The position numbers and the translations under genes were made by a program. The notes beneath the pieces are model-generated. The model saw nothing but the letters and a program-made list of their open reading frames with translations, was not told the DNA's origin and searched no databases. A DNA stretch of 64,000 bases from Natroniella sulfidigena (lineage in GTDB: Bacteria > Bacillota > Halanaerobiia > Halobacteroidales > Halobacteroidaceae), in the NCBI RefSeq assembly GCF_023223645.1, contig NZ_JALKBY010000004.1, forward strand, positions 62,001-126,000, read 5' to 3'. The first letter of the stretch is position 1, and every line of letters starts with the position of its first letter. This document shows positions 42,692 to 52,359 of the stretch, one piece after another.

Positions 42692-44260
42692 TTATTCTTC
42701 ACCTAACCAACTTCTAACTAAATTAGCTATCTCTTCAGGTTGATCCTGAACTAAATTGCGAATATTTTGTTGCAAACGCTGTCTTTCTTTTTCTTCTTCA
42801 CTTAAATTTGCAGCAGCAAATTCATCTTGAGCTTCATCAATCAAATAATCGATTTCTTCTCCCACTTCTCCTGACTCTACTTCTTCTGTAGCTGTAGTTT
42901 CATCTGGCTGTTCTCTTCTTCTATATAATATAACCAATAATGTAGCAATTAAAATCCCTACTCCAACAAGTAGATATAATAATATTCTCTGCCTTCTTGA
43001 CTCTTCTGCAGCCAATTCTTCCTGCCTCATTTGTTCTAAACTATCATCAAATTCTATACCTGTAACTGAGATTTGGTCACCACGATCAACATCATATCCC
43101 ACAGCTGATGCGACAGCTTGGTTAACTCGCTCTTCTAATTGTGGATCCATCTCCTGGTTTACAATTACTGAAACTGACATCCGCTCTACTGCACCAGGTG
43201 ATCTAACATATCGCTCTATTGTTTCATTAATCTCATAATTAGTAATTCGTTCTATGTTTTCTCGTTCACTTTCTTCTTCATTCGTTGCCTCATACTCTGG
43301 TAGGTTTGAGGTTGTCCCTGGAACCCCCTCTGGATCAGCAGTTCTTCCACTCTCTCGCTCTTCTTTTACCTGCTCACTACGAGCAATTCCACTATCATCC
43401 ACAACCGGTTCATAGCTTTTGCTTTCAATTTCATGCTGATCAAAATCTAATTCAGCATTAACCCTAACCACAAAATTATCCATCCCTAACACTTTAGTCA
43501 ACATTACATCCAAGTCTCTTTCAACTCTACGCTCTAAACTCTCCTGCAATTCAAATTGTTCATAACTTGATTCAAATTGGCTTTCCTCTTCTAATTGTGC
43601 TGATAATAAATTCCCAGCATCATCTACAATTGTAACATTATCAGCACTTAAATCTTCTACACTACTAGCTACCAAATTAGCAATTGATTTTATATTCCCT
43701 TGTGATAATTTTTGTCCAGAATCAACCCCTAATAATACAGAGGCTTTAGCCGGTGTCTCCTCTGATCGATAAATACTGGTCTCACTAGGAGTAATTTGAA
43801 CTCTAGCAAAATTGACATTGTTGATCTGTTTAATAGTTCGACTCAATTCACCTGACAGAGCTCGAATATAATTAACTTGTTGATCAAAATCTGTACTACC
43901 CAGTTGATTCTCATCAAATAATTCAAACCCAGCAACTCCACCGGTTGGCAAATCTTCTCCAGCTAAATCCAAGCGTAACCTATGAACTCGCTCCTCCGGA
44001 ACTAAAATAGTTGTACCTTCTTCTTCTAACTGATATGAGATGTTTTTTTCATCCAAACTTTCAACAATAGTTGCTGCATCTTGAGCAGATAAATCACTAA
44101 ATAAAACTTCATATTCTGGTCTGCTAGCCCAATTAACCAAAATTAACAGACCTACAACTGTAATTAGTGCAGAAGCAATAATTAGGAGTTTAGCTTTTTG
44201 ATCAAGATTATTTAATAGTTGCTGAATCTGTTCTTTTATTTCTGAAATATTTTCAACCAT
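42692..44260 (-). CDS. fliF: Flagellar MS-ring protein FliF
   Basis: Forms the MS ring in the cytoplasmic membrane. 522 residues with membrane helices near 24-43 and 435-456. Ring-building motif 1 includes LFSDLSAQDAATIVESLDEK (near 54-73), RBM2/3 follow (GVAGFELFDENQLGSTDFDQ, near 109-128). The C-terminal cytosolic tail (LSEEEKERQRLQQNIRNLVQ, near 490-509) binds FliG, encoded next. Confidence 0.97.
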   Translation of the reverse strand: MVENISEIKEQIQQLLNNLDQKAKLLIIASALITVVGLLILVNWASRPEYEVLFSDLSAQDAATIVESLDEKNISYQLEEEGTTILVPEERVHRLRLDLAGEDLPTGGVAGFELFDENQLGSTDFDQQVNYIRALSGELSRTIKQINNVNFARVQITPSETSIYRSEETPAKASVLLGVDSGQKLSQGNIKSIANLVASSVEDLSADNVTIVDDAGNLLSAQLEEESQFESSYEQFELQESLERRVERDLDVMLTKVLGMDNFVVRVNAELDFDQHEIESKSYEPVVDDSGIARSEQVKEERESGRTADPEGVPGTTSNLPEYEATNEEESERENIERITNYEINETIERYVRSPGAVERMSVSVIVNQEMDPQLEERVNQAVASAVGYDVDRGDQISVTGIEFDDSLEQMRQEELAAEESRRQRILLYLLVGVGILIATLLVILYRRREQPDETTATEEVESGEVGEEIDYLIDEAQDEFAAANLSEEEKERQRLQQNIRNLVQDQPEEIANLVRSWLGEE

Positions 44261-44291
44261 ATTTACACCCCAATCTTACTGCTTAAATATC

Positions 44292-44582
44292 TCACACCTG
44301 TATCCTCATTACTTCCTTATAAGCTTCAACAGCTTTATTTGTAACCGAAGAAGCTAAATCTAAAGAAGTTTTAGCTTTTTGAGCAGATACCATAACTTCG
44401 TGAACATTATCTACTTTTCCTAATGCTAAATCTTCCCCTGCTTGGTCTGCTTGATGTTGTAAGTTATTAACTTTATGTAATGAATCCTTTAGAATATCTC
44501 CAAAAGAATTATCTACTTGTTTTTTATCGTCGCTATTTAGTCCAGTCAATAATTGTTGTTGACTTACATTATTGATCTCCAT
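44292..44582 (-). CDS. fliE: Flagellar hook-basal body protein FliE
   Basis: 96-residue adapter between the MS ring and rod. C-terminal region DNVHEVMVSAQKAKTSLDLA (near 58-77) followed by VTNKAVEAYKEVMRIQV is diagnostic. The N-terminal half is polar and variable, as usual. Confidence 0.95.
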   Translation of the reverse strand: MEINNVSQQQLLTGLNSDDKKQVDNSFGDILKDSLHKVNNLQHQADQAGEDLALGKVDNVHEVMVSAQKAKTSLDLASSVTNKAVEAYKEVMRIQV

Positions 44583-44601
44583 TAGTCTCCTCCTTTTTCT
44601 C

Positions 44602-45027
44602 TTATCCTATCCGTAAAGCACTTTCAATCATACTCTTAGCTGAATCTAAAGCTGTAACATTAGCTTCATAAGCTCTCGTAGCAGAAATCATATCTGTCAT
44701 CTCTGAAACAATATTGACATTTGGCTTTTCTACATAACCATCTTCATTAGCATCAGGATGTTCGGGGTTATACTCTAATCTAGCTGGTTCATCACTTTCA
44801 GCAATCTCTTTTATTTTAACCCCTTCTCCTTCTTGGTTCTTACCATCAAATTTGGCCATTTCATCTTTTAATCTGCTTGCAAAAACAGGTACTTGACGAC
44901 GATATGGCCCCCCATCCTCTGTTCTAGTAGTATTAACATTAGCTATATTGTTAGAAATCAAATCCATCCTCACTCTTTGTGCTGTTAATCCAGAGCTACT
45001 AATATTCATTCCATCAAACACACCCAT
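44602..45027 (-). CDS. flgC: Flagellar basal-body rod protein FlgC
   Basis: Proximal rod protein, 141 residues. N-terminal motif MNISSSGLTAQRVRMDLISN (near 7-26) with NIANVNTTRTEDGGPYRRQV following, and the C-terminal MTDMISATRAYEANVTALDS (near 111-130). It lies 2 nt after flgB and 19 nt before fliE. Confidence 0.97.
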   Translation of the reverse strand: MGVFDGMNISSSGLTAQRVRMDLISNNIANVNTTRTEDGGPYRRQVPVFASRLKDEMAKFDGKNQEGEGVKIKEIAESDEPARLEYNPEHPDANEDGYVEKPNVNIVSEMTDMISATRAYEANVTALDSAKSMIESALRIG

Positions 45028-45029
45028 TT

Positions 45030-45431
45030 TTATCTACCTCCTTTTTGAATTACTGAATCTAATCTCTGGAATTGACTTGCAAGTTTTTGTGATACCGTTT
45101 GATATTCTAAAGTATTTTGGGACAACTTAGACATTTCTGCATCAATATTAACATTGTTTTCATCATTCCTAACATTAGTACTATCTATAGTATGAACTTG
45201 CGGTTTAACCTCATTGAGATCAGAAGCTCCTACAGAAATATGCCTTGTATTAGTTGTATTTAATTTACTTTCACCGCCTAAAGCCTTTGCCATTTCATCT
45301 TTAAATGATACATCTTGCCTTTTATATCCAGGCGTATCTACATTAGATATATTATTAGAGAGTACTTGATGACGTTTATTCAAACCATCTAATGACTTTT
45401 CTAAGACTCCAAAGCCTTTATTATTAAACAT
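45030..45431 (-). CDS. flgB: Flagellar basal-body rod protein FlgB
   Basis: Proximal rod protein of 133 residues that opens the fla/che operon. The N-terminus has LEKSLDGLNKRHQVLSNNIS (near 11-30) and NVDTPGYKRQDVSFKDEM. The C-terminal half has NVNIDAEMSKLSQNTLEYQT (near 93-112). Start ATG follows AAAGGGGGAA with a long AT spacer. The operon promoter lies ~150 nt upstream. Confidence 0.97.
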   Translation of the reverse strand: MFNNKGFGVLEKSLDGLNKRHQVLSNNISNVDTPGYKRQDVSFKDEMAKALGGESKLNTTNTRHISVGASDLNEVKPQVHTIDSTNVRNDENNVNIDAEMSKLSQNTLEYQTVSQKLASQFQRLDSVIQKGGR

Positions 45432-45510
45432 TTTATTTTATTCCCCCTTTGTTACAATTTACAGCTTAACAAAAATTACACACTTAATTAATCATTTCAC
45501 CTTTTTAACT

Positions 45511-45561
45511 GAAAATCCTGCAAAAGCCCCCATAATTTTAAGATGGTAATAGTTCCATCTT
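45511..45561 (-). promoter_or_regulatory. Fla operon leader: hairpin and GCAGGA motif
   Basis: Within the ~150-nt leader a 7-bp stem AAGATGG/CCATCTT (45540-45546 with 45555-45561) is followed on the minus strand by GGGGGC, then GCAGGATTTTC (45511-45521). GAAAT follows the GCAGGA after exactly 17 nt. The same GCAGGA-N17-GAA arrangement occurs before the MetF-type gene at 58230. It does not match either c-di-GMP riboswitch class. Confidence 0.4.
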
Positions 45562-45585
45562 TTGGTATGATTATTTTATAATCTT

Positions 45586-45615
45586 ATTATATCAAGCTCA
45601 GCCTTAAAATTGCAA
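45586..45615 (-). promoter_or_regulatory. Sigma-A-type promoter of the fla/che operon
   Basis: On the minus strand TTGCAA (45610-45615), an 18-nt spacer, and TATAAT (45586-45591). It is about 155 nt before the flgB start. No sigma-D box (TAAA-N15-GCCGATAA) was seen here. Confidence 0.7.
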
Positions 45616-45702
45616 TAGTAGTTACTTATACATAGCATATAGTAGGTATTCATTGTTTTTATTTTCCACTTCTTCCAATGGATGAAATAATTCTTTGCTC
45701 AC

Positions 45703-45742
45703 ATTATAATAGCGTTGGGAATATTCCCAACGCTATTATAAT
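45703..45742. repeat. 40-bp perfect palindrome between codY and the fla operon
   Basis: Both halves are exact complements: ATTATAATAGCGTTGGGAAT (45703-45722) and its reverse complement (45723-45742), with no spacer. It is 37 nt past the codY stop. The RNA could fold as a long hairpin acting as the codY terminator, although no T-run follows. A protein-binding operator is the alternative. Confidence 0.7.
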
Positions 45743-45779
45743 CTAGTTTATCTAATTTAATATTTAATAACTACTAGAG

Positions 45780-46559
45780 TTATATTTTTACTTTCTCTAA
45801 CTCTTTTAACAGATGATCATTTAAGATCTTAATATACGTACCTTTCATTCCTAATGATTTAGACTCAATTACACCTGCACTCTCAAATTTACGTAACGCA
45901 TTTACAATTACTGAACGAGTAATTCCTACTTTATCAGCAATTTTACTAGCTACTAATAATCCTTCAGTCCCATCTAACTCAGCAAAAATATGCTCAATAG
46001 CCTCTAATTCCGAATAAGATAATGTTTCTAAAGCAATGTGTACAGCAGCCCTTTTTCTAGCTTCTTTCTCTGCTTTTTCACTTCTAAGCCGTAAAATCTC
46101 CATTCCTACTACAGTAGCACCATATTCCGCCAAAATCAAATCATCGTTATTAAATTTTTCCCCAAAGCGAGCTAAAATTAAGGTTCCTAATCGTTCTCCT
46201 CCACCATTAATCGGAACAACTGTAGTCAGTTTATCCATAAAAATACAATCTTCATCTTTAAAGACACACATTCCACTCGGTTGTTCATAATTAGGTTGGG
46301 TGTCATAATGTTCTAGCAACCATTCATTATAATCTACAGGAAATTCTCCTTTATCAAGAACTTCTTCCATCATCAAGTCGCACTCAAATCTATTAATTAA
46401 GCTATAGCCTAAAATTTCCCCTTCTTTATCAACTAAATAAATATTAGACTGGATACTCCTACTTAATACATTAGATACTTCACTAAAATCAACCGCTTGT
46501 CCTGCAGAACGTTGCAGCAACCTATTTATTTTGCGAGTCTTTTGTAACAATTCTTCCAT
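45780..46559 (-). CDS. codY: Global transcription regulator CodY
   Basis: GTP- and branched-chain amino-acid-sensing repressor of low-GC Gram-positives, 259 residues. N-terminal GAF domain (about 1-155) and C-terminal winged helix with [20 protein letters not shown] (near 199-218) and [20 protein letters not shown] (near 219-238), the CodY recognition helix region. It follows hslU with its own promoter, as in B. subtilis, and may control the adjacent fla/che operon as it does there (known for Bacillus, inferred here). Confidence 0.97.
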   Translation of the reverse strand: MEELLQKTRKINRLLQRSAGQAVDFSEVSNVLSRSIQSNIYLVDKEGEILGYSLINRFECDLMMEEVLDKGEFPVDYNEWLLEHYDTQPNYEQPSGMCVFKDEDCIFMDKLTTVVPINGGGERLGTLILARFGEKFNNDDLILAEYGATVVGMEILRLRSEKAEKEARKRAAVHIALETLSYSELEAIEHIFAELDGTEGLLVASKIADKVGITRSVIVNALRKFESAGVIESKSLGMKGTYIKILNDHLLKELEKVKI

Positions 46560-46613
46560 TAAATTTCCTCCTTAACTTATTACTCTTAATTGATTATTTG
46601 TTAGAACAGTTAA

Positions 46614-46642
46614 ATTATACATTAGTCTTATTGATATTTCAA
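46614..46642 (-). promoter_or_regulatory. Sigma-A-type promoter of codY
   Basis: On the minus strand TTGAAA (46637-46642), 17 nt with an extended TG, then TATAAT (46614-46619). It is 3 nt after the hslU stop and about 55 nt before codY, so codY has its own start besides read-through. Confidence 0.8.
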
Positions 46643-46645
46643 ATC

Positions 46646-48034
46646 TTATAAAATATATTTGCTTAAATCTTTATCTTTAACAACATCTTCTAATTTATCT
46701 TTGACATAATCTCTATCAATTACTATTTTAGATTCTGAAATTTCTGGGGCTTTAAATGAAATTTCTTCCAACAGCTTCTCTAAAATAGTATGCAATCTTC
46801 TTGCCCCTATATTTTCAGTTTGCTCATTAACTGTAAAAGCTATTTCTGCTAATTCATCAATTGCTTCAGCAGCAAATTCAATCTCTAGCCCTTCAGTTTC
46901 TAATAAAGCTTTATACTGCTTGGTTAGAGCATTTTGTGGTTCGATTAATATTTCTTTGAAGTTTTCCTTAGACAAACTATTCAACTCTACTCTAATTGGA
47001 ATTCTTCCTTGTAATTCTGGAATTAAATCAGTAGGGTTACTGACATGAAATGCTCCAGCTGCAATAAATAATATATGGTCTGTCTTGACTGGCCCAGACT
47101 TTGTCATCACCGTCGAACCTTCTATAATTGGCAAAATATCACGTTGAACCCCTTCTCTAGAAACATCAGGATTAGAACCGGATTTACCTTCAGCTATTTT
47201 ATCAATCTCATCTAAAAAGATAACCCCTGATTCTTCCACTCGACTAATAGCTTCTCGACTAACCTCATCCATATCTATTAGCTTTTGAGCTTCATCTTCT
47301 TTCAATATTTTCCTGGCTTCCTTTACTGTTACCTTTCTTTTTTTCTTTTGATTAGGAAACATATTGCCAAAGATATCTTGAAAATTGACCCCCATCTCCT
47401 CTATTCCAGCTCCAGAAAAAATTTCAACCATTTGTGAATTATTATCTTCTACTTCTACCTCAATTATTCTATCTTCTAACTCTCCTAATTCTAATTGATG
47501 GCGTAATTTTTCCCGATGCTTTTCAAATCTTTCTTCTTTCTCAGTCTCATCGGTAGTTTCTTTTTCTTCAGCAAAATTGTTAAACATATTATTGAATAAA
47601 TTATTACCTTTCTTTTTAGGACGAGGAAATAAAGCATCTAAAATTCTTTCTTGAGCCAACTCTTCTGCTTTATCCTCTACTCCTTCCATCCTTTCTTGCT
47701 TAACCATTCTAATAGCAGTCTGTACTAAATCTCTAATCATCGATTCTACATCACGCCCAACATAACCTACCTCAGTAAATTTAGTTACTTCAACCTTAAT
47801 AAATGGTGCTTTAACTAATTTAGCCAATCTTCTTGCTATCTCTGTTTTTCCTACACCAGTTGGCCCGATCATCAAAATGTTTTTAGGTACAACCTCTTCT
47901 TTTAATTTATCCGATAGCTTCTTTCTTCTATATCTATTCCTAATAGCTATTGCTACCGCTTTTTTAGCTTCACTTTGACCAACTATATATTCATCCAAAC
48001 TTTCTACTACCTGCTGTGGAGTAAATTGCTCCAT
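46646..48034 (-). CDS. hslU: ATP-dependent protease ATPase subunit HslU (ClpY)
   Basis: AAA+ unfoldase of the HslUV protease. 462 residues. Walker [19 protein letters not shown] (near 52-69), [20 protein letters not shown] (near 79-98), Walker B region [12 protein letters not shown] (near 268-279), and an I-domain (about 110-245) between them. The C-terminal tail ends LSKYIL, which docks into HslV. It lies 16 nt after hslV. Confidence 0.98.
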   Translation of the reverse strand: MEQFTPQQVVESLDEYIVGQSEAKKAVAIAIRNRYRRKKLSDKLKEEVVPKNILMIGPTGVGKTEIARRLAKLVKAPFIKVEVTKFTEVGYVGRDVESMIRDLVQTAIRMVKQERMEGVEDKAEELAQERILDALFPRPKKKGNNLFNNMFNNFAEEKETTDETEKEERFEKHREKLRHQLELGELEDRIIEVEVEDNNSQMVEIFSGAGIEEMGVNFQDIFGNMFPNQKKKRKVTVKEARKILKEDEAQKLIDMDEVSREAISRVEESGVIFLDEIDKIAEGKSGSNPDVSREGVQRDILPIIEGSTVMTKSGPVKTDHILFIAAGAFHVSNPTDLIPELQGRIPIRVELNSLSKENFKEILIEPQNALTKQYKALLETEGLEIEFAAEAIDELAEIAFTVNEQTENIGARRLHTILEKLLEEISFKAPEISESKIVIDRDYVKDKLEDVVKDKDLSKYIL

Positions 48035-48050
48035 TATGCTCCCCCTTTAT

Positions 48051-48575
48051 TTATATCTCTTCTACTGTAATTTGATCATTTGTATAAATACAAATATCTG
48101 CTGCTATCTCTAAAGATTTTTCAGCTATTTTTGCAGCAGTTAAATCAGTAAATTCAGCCAAAGAGCGTGCTGCAGCTAAAGCATAAGAACCTCCAGATCC
48201 AATAGCAGTTATTCCATCATCTGGTTCAATTACATCTCCTGTTCCTGATACAACTAACAAGCAATTTTGATCAGCTACAACTAATAAAGCTTCTAACTTT
48301 CTTAACATTTTATCTGTTCGCCACTCTTTAGCCAACTCTACTGCAGCTCTCTTTAAGTTGCCATGAGCTTCCTCTAACTTACCTTCAAATTTTTCAAATA
48401 ATGTAAAAGCATCAGCTGCAGTTCCTGCAAACCCAGCTAATACATCATCATTAATCCGTCTGACCTTATTAGCTCCATGTTTCATTACAGTATGCTGCAT
48501 TGTTACTTGCCCATCCCCAGCAACAGCAACATTCTCTCCCTTTTTAACCGCTATAACCGTCGTTGCATCAAACAT
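48051..48575 (-). CDS. hslV: ATP-dependent protease peptidase subunit HslV (ClpQ)
   Basis: Proteasome-like peptidase, 174 residues. It starts [20 protein letters not shown]; processing before the first Thr of TTVIAV frees the catalytic residue. Further motifs: [20 protein letters not shown] (near 21-40) and [17 protein letters not shown] (near 48-64). In B. subtilis xerC (codV) precedes this gene; here topA is directly upstream. Confidence 0.98.
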   Translation of the reverse strand: MFDATTVIAVKKGENVAVAGDGQVTMQHTVMKHGANKVRRINDDVLAGFAGTAADAFTLFEKFEGKLEEAHGNLKRAAVELAKEWRTDKMLRKLEALLVVADQNCLLVVSGTGDVIEPDDGITAIGSGGSYALAAARSLAEFTDLTAAKIAEKSLEIAADICIYTNDQITVEEI

Positions 48576-48608
48576 TTTATCCCCCTAATCAATTTTTAAA
48601 TTGAGTAT

Positions 48609-50684
48609 TTATAGTATTTTTTCATAATCACATTCTGAATTAATACAGTATTGCTTTGTTTCTTTTTTAGTCTTTTTTTCAACAAGAAACTGCTTACATT
48701 CAGGACATTCTTCTTTAGTTGGCTTATGCCAAGTCATAAATTCACAATCTGGATAACTACTACAACCATAAAAAACTCTTCCTTTTTTACTTTTCCGTTC
48801 AATAACATCACCATCTTCACATTCAGGACACTTAACGCCCATCTTAACTAAAATAGGCTTTGTATTTTTACAATCAGGAAATCCTGGACACGCTAAAAAC
48901 TTACCATATCTACCATGCTTAACAATCATGTTTTTACCACATTTTTCACATATTTCATCAGTTACTTCCTCTTCCAACTCGACTTTTTCCATATTTTCCT
49001 GAGCAGATTCTAACCTTTCAGCAAAAGGTTCATAAAACTCTCCTAACAATTCTACCCATTCTTTTTCTCCTGCTTCAATCTTATCTAAATTTTTCTCTAA
49101 TTGAGCCGTAAACTCCACATCGGTTACATCAGGAAAATGTTCAACTAATAATTTATTAACTAGTTCTCCTAATTCAGTTGGTATCAGCTTTCCATTTTCT
49201 TTTTCAACATAATTTCTCTTTTGAATTGTACTAACTACTGGAGCATAAGTACTTGGACGTCCAATCCCCTTTTGCTCTAATGTCTTAACTAATTTAGCTT
49301 CAGTATAACGAGGTGGAGGTTTAGTAAAGTGTTGATCAGGAGTGACTTCACTTAAATCAACCTTCTCTTTTTCTGCTAAATCGGGTAATAATTCATCCTT
49401 TTTACTTTGTCTAGTAGTATCAACTTTTAAGAAACCTGGAAACAACTCTTGTGATCCTTTGGCCCTTAATTTATATTTTCCTCCAGTTATATCAACTGTT
49501 AAGGTTTTATAAACAGCAGGGCTCATCTGGCTAGCTACAAACCGCTCCCAGATTAATTTGTATAATTTATATTCTTCCTTACTTAAATGTTCTTTTATTT
49601 TATTAGGCGTTCTATAAACTGATGTTGGTCTAATAGCTTCATGAGCATCTTGGGATTTATTTTTAGTCTTATATTTCTTAGGTTGGTTGGATAAATACTT
49701 TTCTCCAAATTCATCCGTTATATATCCTCTTAATTCATTTTGAGCTTCTTTAGAAACTCTAGTAGAATCAGTTCTCATATAGGTAATTAAACCTATCGCC
49801 CCTTCAGATCCTAAATCAATTCCTTCATATAATTGTTGGGCCAAATACATTGTCTTTTTAGTGCTAAAATAGAGGTTCGTGGAAGCCTTTTGTTGTAAAC
49901 TACTTGTTGTAAATGGAGCAGAAGGGTGCCTTCTTCTTTTACTTTCCTTGATCTTACTAATTTTTAAATCTGTCTGCTTCAACTCTTTGACTACTTGATC
50001 AGTCTCTTCTTTATTCTTTAACTTGAATTTTTTATTATTGATTCTATATAATTTTGCTTTAAACTTATCTTTATTTTCAGTTTTAACTTCAACATCAACC
50101 GTCCAATATTCTTGTGGTTCAAAAGCCTTAACTTCTTCCTCTTTTTCACAAATCAGCTTAACAGCTACAGACTGAACTCGCCCTGCACTTAATCCTCTTC
50201 TTACTTTTTTCCATAACAGAGGACTTAACTTATACCCTACCAGTCGATCAAGTACCCTTCTTGCTTGCTGAGCATCGACTCTATTCTCATCAATCGAACG
50301 AGGTTCTTTTAAAGCATTCTGCACTGCTTTTTTAGTAATTTCATTGAATTCAATTCTACACTTTGCAGATTCATCTATATCAAGAGCACGTGCTAAATGC
50401 CAAGAGATCGCTTCACCTTCTCGGTCAGGGTCAGTTGCTAATAATACCTCTTTGCTCTTTTTAGCACCCCGTTTTAATTTTTGTAGTATTTTTCCTTTCC
50501 CTCTAATAGTTATGTACTTAGGTTTGAAATCTTCTTCAGTATTAACTCCTAATTGACTTTTTGGCAAATCAATTACATGCCCCATTGAAGCCTGCACCTT
50601 AAAGTCAGAACCTAAAAATTTATTAATTGTCTTAGCTTTAGCAGGAGATTCTACAATTACTAATTTATTCTTTTTTTTAGCCAC
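48609..50684 (-). CDS. topA: DNA topoisomerase I
   Basis: Type IA topoisomerase that relaxes negative supercoils. 691 residues. N-terminal Toprim KLVIVESPAKAKTINKFLGS (near 7-26) and DPDREGEAISWHLA (near 85-98). The active-site Tyr is in GLITYMRTDSTRVS (near 300-313). At the C-terminus three zinc fingers: CEKCGKNMIVKHGRYGKFLA (near 580), CPECEDGDVIE (near 620) and CPECKQFLVE (near 660). It precedes hslV and follows smg, which differs from Bacillus (no trmFO). Confidence 0.98.
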   Translation of the reverse strand: MAKKKNKLVIVESPAKAKTINKFLGSDFKVQASMGHVIDLPKSQLGVNTEEDFKPKYITIRGKGKILQKLKRGAKKSKEVLLATDPDREGEAISWHLARALDIDESAKCRIEFNEITKKAVQNALKEPRSIDENRVDAQQARRVLDRLVGYKLSPLLWKKVRRGLSAGRVQSVAVKLICEKEEEVKAFEPQEYWTVDVEVKTENKDKFKAKLYRINNKKFKLKNKEETDQVVKELKQTDLKISKIKESKRRRHPSAPFTTSSLQQKASTNLYFSTKKTMYLAQQLYEGIDLGSEGAIGLITYMRTDSTRVSKEAQNELRGYITDEFGEKYLSNQPKKYKTKNKSQDAHEAIRPTSVYRTPNKIKEHLSKEEYKLYKLIWERFVASQMSPAVYKTLTVDITGGKYKLRAKGSQELFPGFLKVDTTRQSKKDELLPDLAEKEKVDLSEVTPDQHFTKPPPRYTEAKLVKTLEQKGIGRPSTYAPVVSTIQKRNYVEKENGKLIPTELGELVNKLLVEHFPDVTDVEFTAQLEKNLDKIEAGEKEWVELLGEFYEPFAERLESAQENMEKVELEEEVTDEICEKCGKNMIVKHGRYGKFLACPGFPDCKNTKPILVKMGVKCPECEDGDVIERKSKKGRVFYGCSSYPDCEFMTWHKPTKEECPECKQFLVEKKTKKETKQYCINSECDYEKIL

Positions 50685-50707
50685 TTTCTCACCTCCATAA
50701 CCTTACA

Positions 50708-51208
50708 TTAATTAATGTATTCTGCTGCTGAATCGTTTATAACCTCAAATTCTGAAATATGCTGAACTATAAAGCTTAATCGCAATTCATCTTCAATAAC
50801 CTGCTGTAATACTTCCCATAAATATTCAATATTAAGATACTCATTATGCATCTTAAACAACTCAGCAATCAACTCTTCTAATTCTTCCTCAGCAATTAAA
50901 TTTAAACAATTCAATTTTAAGATGACTCCTTGCATTTTAAGATCAAATTTAAACTTTTCTCTAAAGCTAAAAACACGATGTTTACAATCATCTTGTTGTT
51001 CAATATATTTTCCACTTAATAATTCATCTGTTGAATTTATTCTTTCCGAAGAAGCAAAAATAAATTCAAAGGCTTGATTGATCTCTTCTAAACCATAACC
51101 TTCATCTCGCAAAAAAGTAATCAATTTTTCTTCATCTTCAACTAATTCTTCTTCATGTAATAGGTTTTTAACTAAATAACTGATTATCTTAAATACATTA
51201 TTATTCAT
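50708..51208 (-). CDS. smg: Smg/DUF494 family protein
   Basis: 166-residue acidic helical protein of the DUF494 family. N-terminal NVFKIISYLVKNLLHEEELV (near 4-23) then LITFLRDEGYGLEEINQAFE (near 29-48), the family core. Smg is widespread in gamma-proteobacteria in the dprA-smg-topA arrangement seen here; finding the same order in a low-GC Firmicute is less usual. Function is unknown; possible nucleic-acid or topoisomerase partner by context. Confidence 0.82.
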   Translation of the reverse strand: MNNNVFKIISYLVKNLLHEEELVEDEEKLITFLRDEGYGLEEINQAFEFIFASSERINSTDELLSGKYIEQQDDCKHRVFSFREKFKFDLKMQGVILKLNCLNLIAEEELEELIAELFKMHNEYLNIEYLWEVLQQVIEDELRLSFIVQHISEFEVINDSAAEYIN

Positions 51209-51223
51209 TTTATAGCCCCCCTT

Positions 51224-52345
51224 TCAAAGCTTAACATCATCTCGTAATCTAAATTTTCTTCCTGGTAATTGTTCTATAATACCTTTTACTTCTAGTTCTA
51301 ATAAAACTGAATTTAATTGAGCAGAAGTCAATTCAACAGCATCAAGTAAATATTCAAATTGTTGAGAGTTAACTGTCAATGTTTTATAAACTATCTGCTC
51401 TTGTTCATTCAAAGTTTCATTTATTTTAGGATTACTTTTGTACTCTAAATTCGATTCATCATCCCTGTTATCAACTTCTAACAAATTCAACTCTTCTAAA
51501 ATATCATCTAAGTCCTGAACTAATTTAGCTCCAACTTGAATTAGTTGGTTAGTTCCTACACTCTGTTTTCTCGTTATATCTCCAGGAATAGCAAAAACTT
51601 CTCTTCCTTGATTTAAAGCTAGATTAGCAGTAATCAACGAACCACTCTTCTTAGTTGCTTCAACAACTATCGTTCCTAAACAAAGTCCACTGATAATTCT
51701 ATTCCTAACAGGAAAATTTTTACCCCCTGGCTCAGTAGCTAATGGAAAAGAGCTGATAACTGCCCCTTGAGCTTCTATTTTTTTGGCCAACCCTTTATTC
51801 TTTTTAGGATATATGACATCTACTCCCGATCCTAAAATAGCATAAGTTATACCAGACTTTAAAGCCCCCTGATGAGCAGATGTATCTATCCCATAAGCTA
51901 AACCACTAACAATATTAAGTCCTTTTTCTGCTAATCTTTGACTTAATTTGCTTGCTATTCTTTTTCCATATTGAGTGCATTTTCTAGAACCAACTACAGC
52001 AATACAAGGCTTATTAATTCTTTCGATACTTCCTTTATAATACAAAATAGGGGGTGGATCATAAATCTCCTTTAATAATCTAGGATAACATGTATCTTGT
52101 AAAGTTACAACCTTAATTCCAAATTTATTCAATCTTTCTAGCTCAAATTTAAAATCAAAGTTCTTCTTAGAATCAATAATCTTTTGACTGACTACCTTAC
52201 CAATCCCACTTATATTATCAAATATTTCTTTATCTGCTTGCCAAATCCCTTGTGCATCACCAAAATAATCTAATAGTTTTTTTATTCGCCTTGGCCCTAA
52301 GCCATCAACTTTACTTAGCCAGATCCAATAGCCTTTACCTTCCAT
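51224..52345 (-). CDS. dprA: DNA processing protein DprA (Smf)
   Basis: RecA loader for transforming single-stranded DNA. 373 residues. N-terminal HhH-like region (KVDGLGPRRIKKLLDYFG near 12-29, then ISGIGKVVSQKI). Rossmann core: VGSRKCTQYGKRIASKLSQR (near 118-137), NIVSGLAYGIDTSAHQGALK (near 144-163), VVEATKKSGSLITANLAL (near 226-243) and AIPGDITRKQSVGTNQLI (near 251-268). C-terminal winged helix at about 310-370. Together with comM at 57 kb this gives two competence-associated genes. Confidence 0.97.
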   Translation of the reverse strand: MEGKGYWIWLSKVDGLGPRRIKKLLDYFGDAQGIWQADKEIFDNISGIGKVVSQKIIDSKKNFDFKFELERLNKFGIKVVTLQDTCYPRLLKEIYDPPPILYYKGSIERINKPCIAVVGSRKCTQYGKRIASKLSQRLAEKGLNIVSGLAYGIDTSAHQGALKSGITYAILGSGVDVIYPKKNKGLAKKIEAQGAVISSFPLATEPGGKNFPVRNRIISGLCLGTIVVEATKKSGSLITANLALNQGREVFAIPGDITRKQSVGTNQLIQVGAKLVQDLDDILEELNLLEVDNRDDESNLEYKSNPKINETLNEQEQIVYKTLTVNSQQFEYLLDAVELTSAQLNSVLLELEVKGIIEQLPGRKFRLRDDVKL

Positions 52346-52359
52346 ATTGCAACCTCCTA

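Noticed and set aside
45597-45608. Another hexamer repeat (CTCAGC CTTAAA)
   Set aside because: Only two units and it is the spacer of the flgB promoter.
45432-45780. c-di-GMP riboswitch before the flagellar operon
   Set aside because: Neither class I nor class II conserved core is present, only a simple hairpin and the GCAGGA motif.
50704-50719. TACATTAATTAATGTA palindrome before smg stop
   Set aside because: Short AT-only palindrome expected by chance in this composition.
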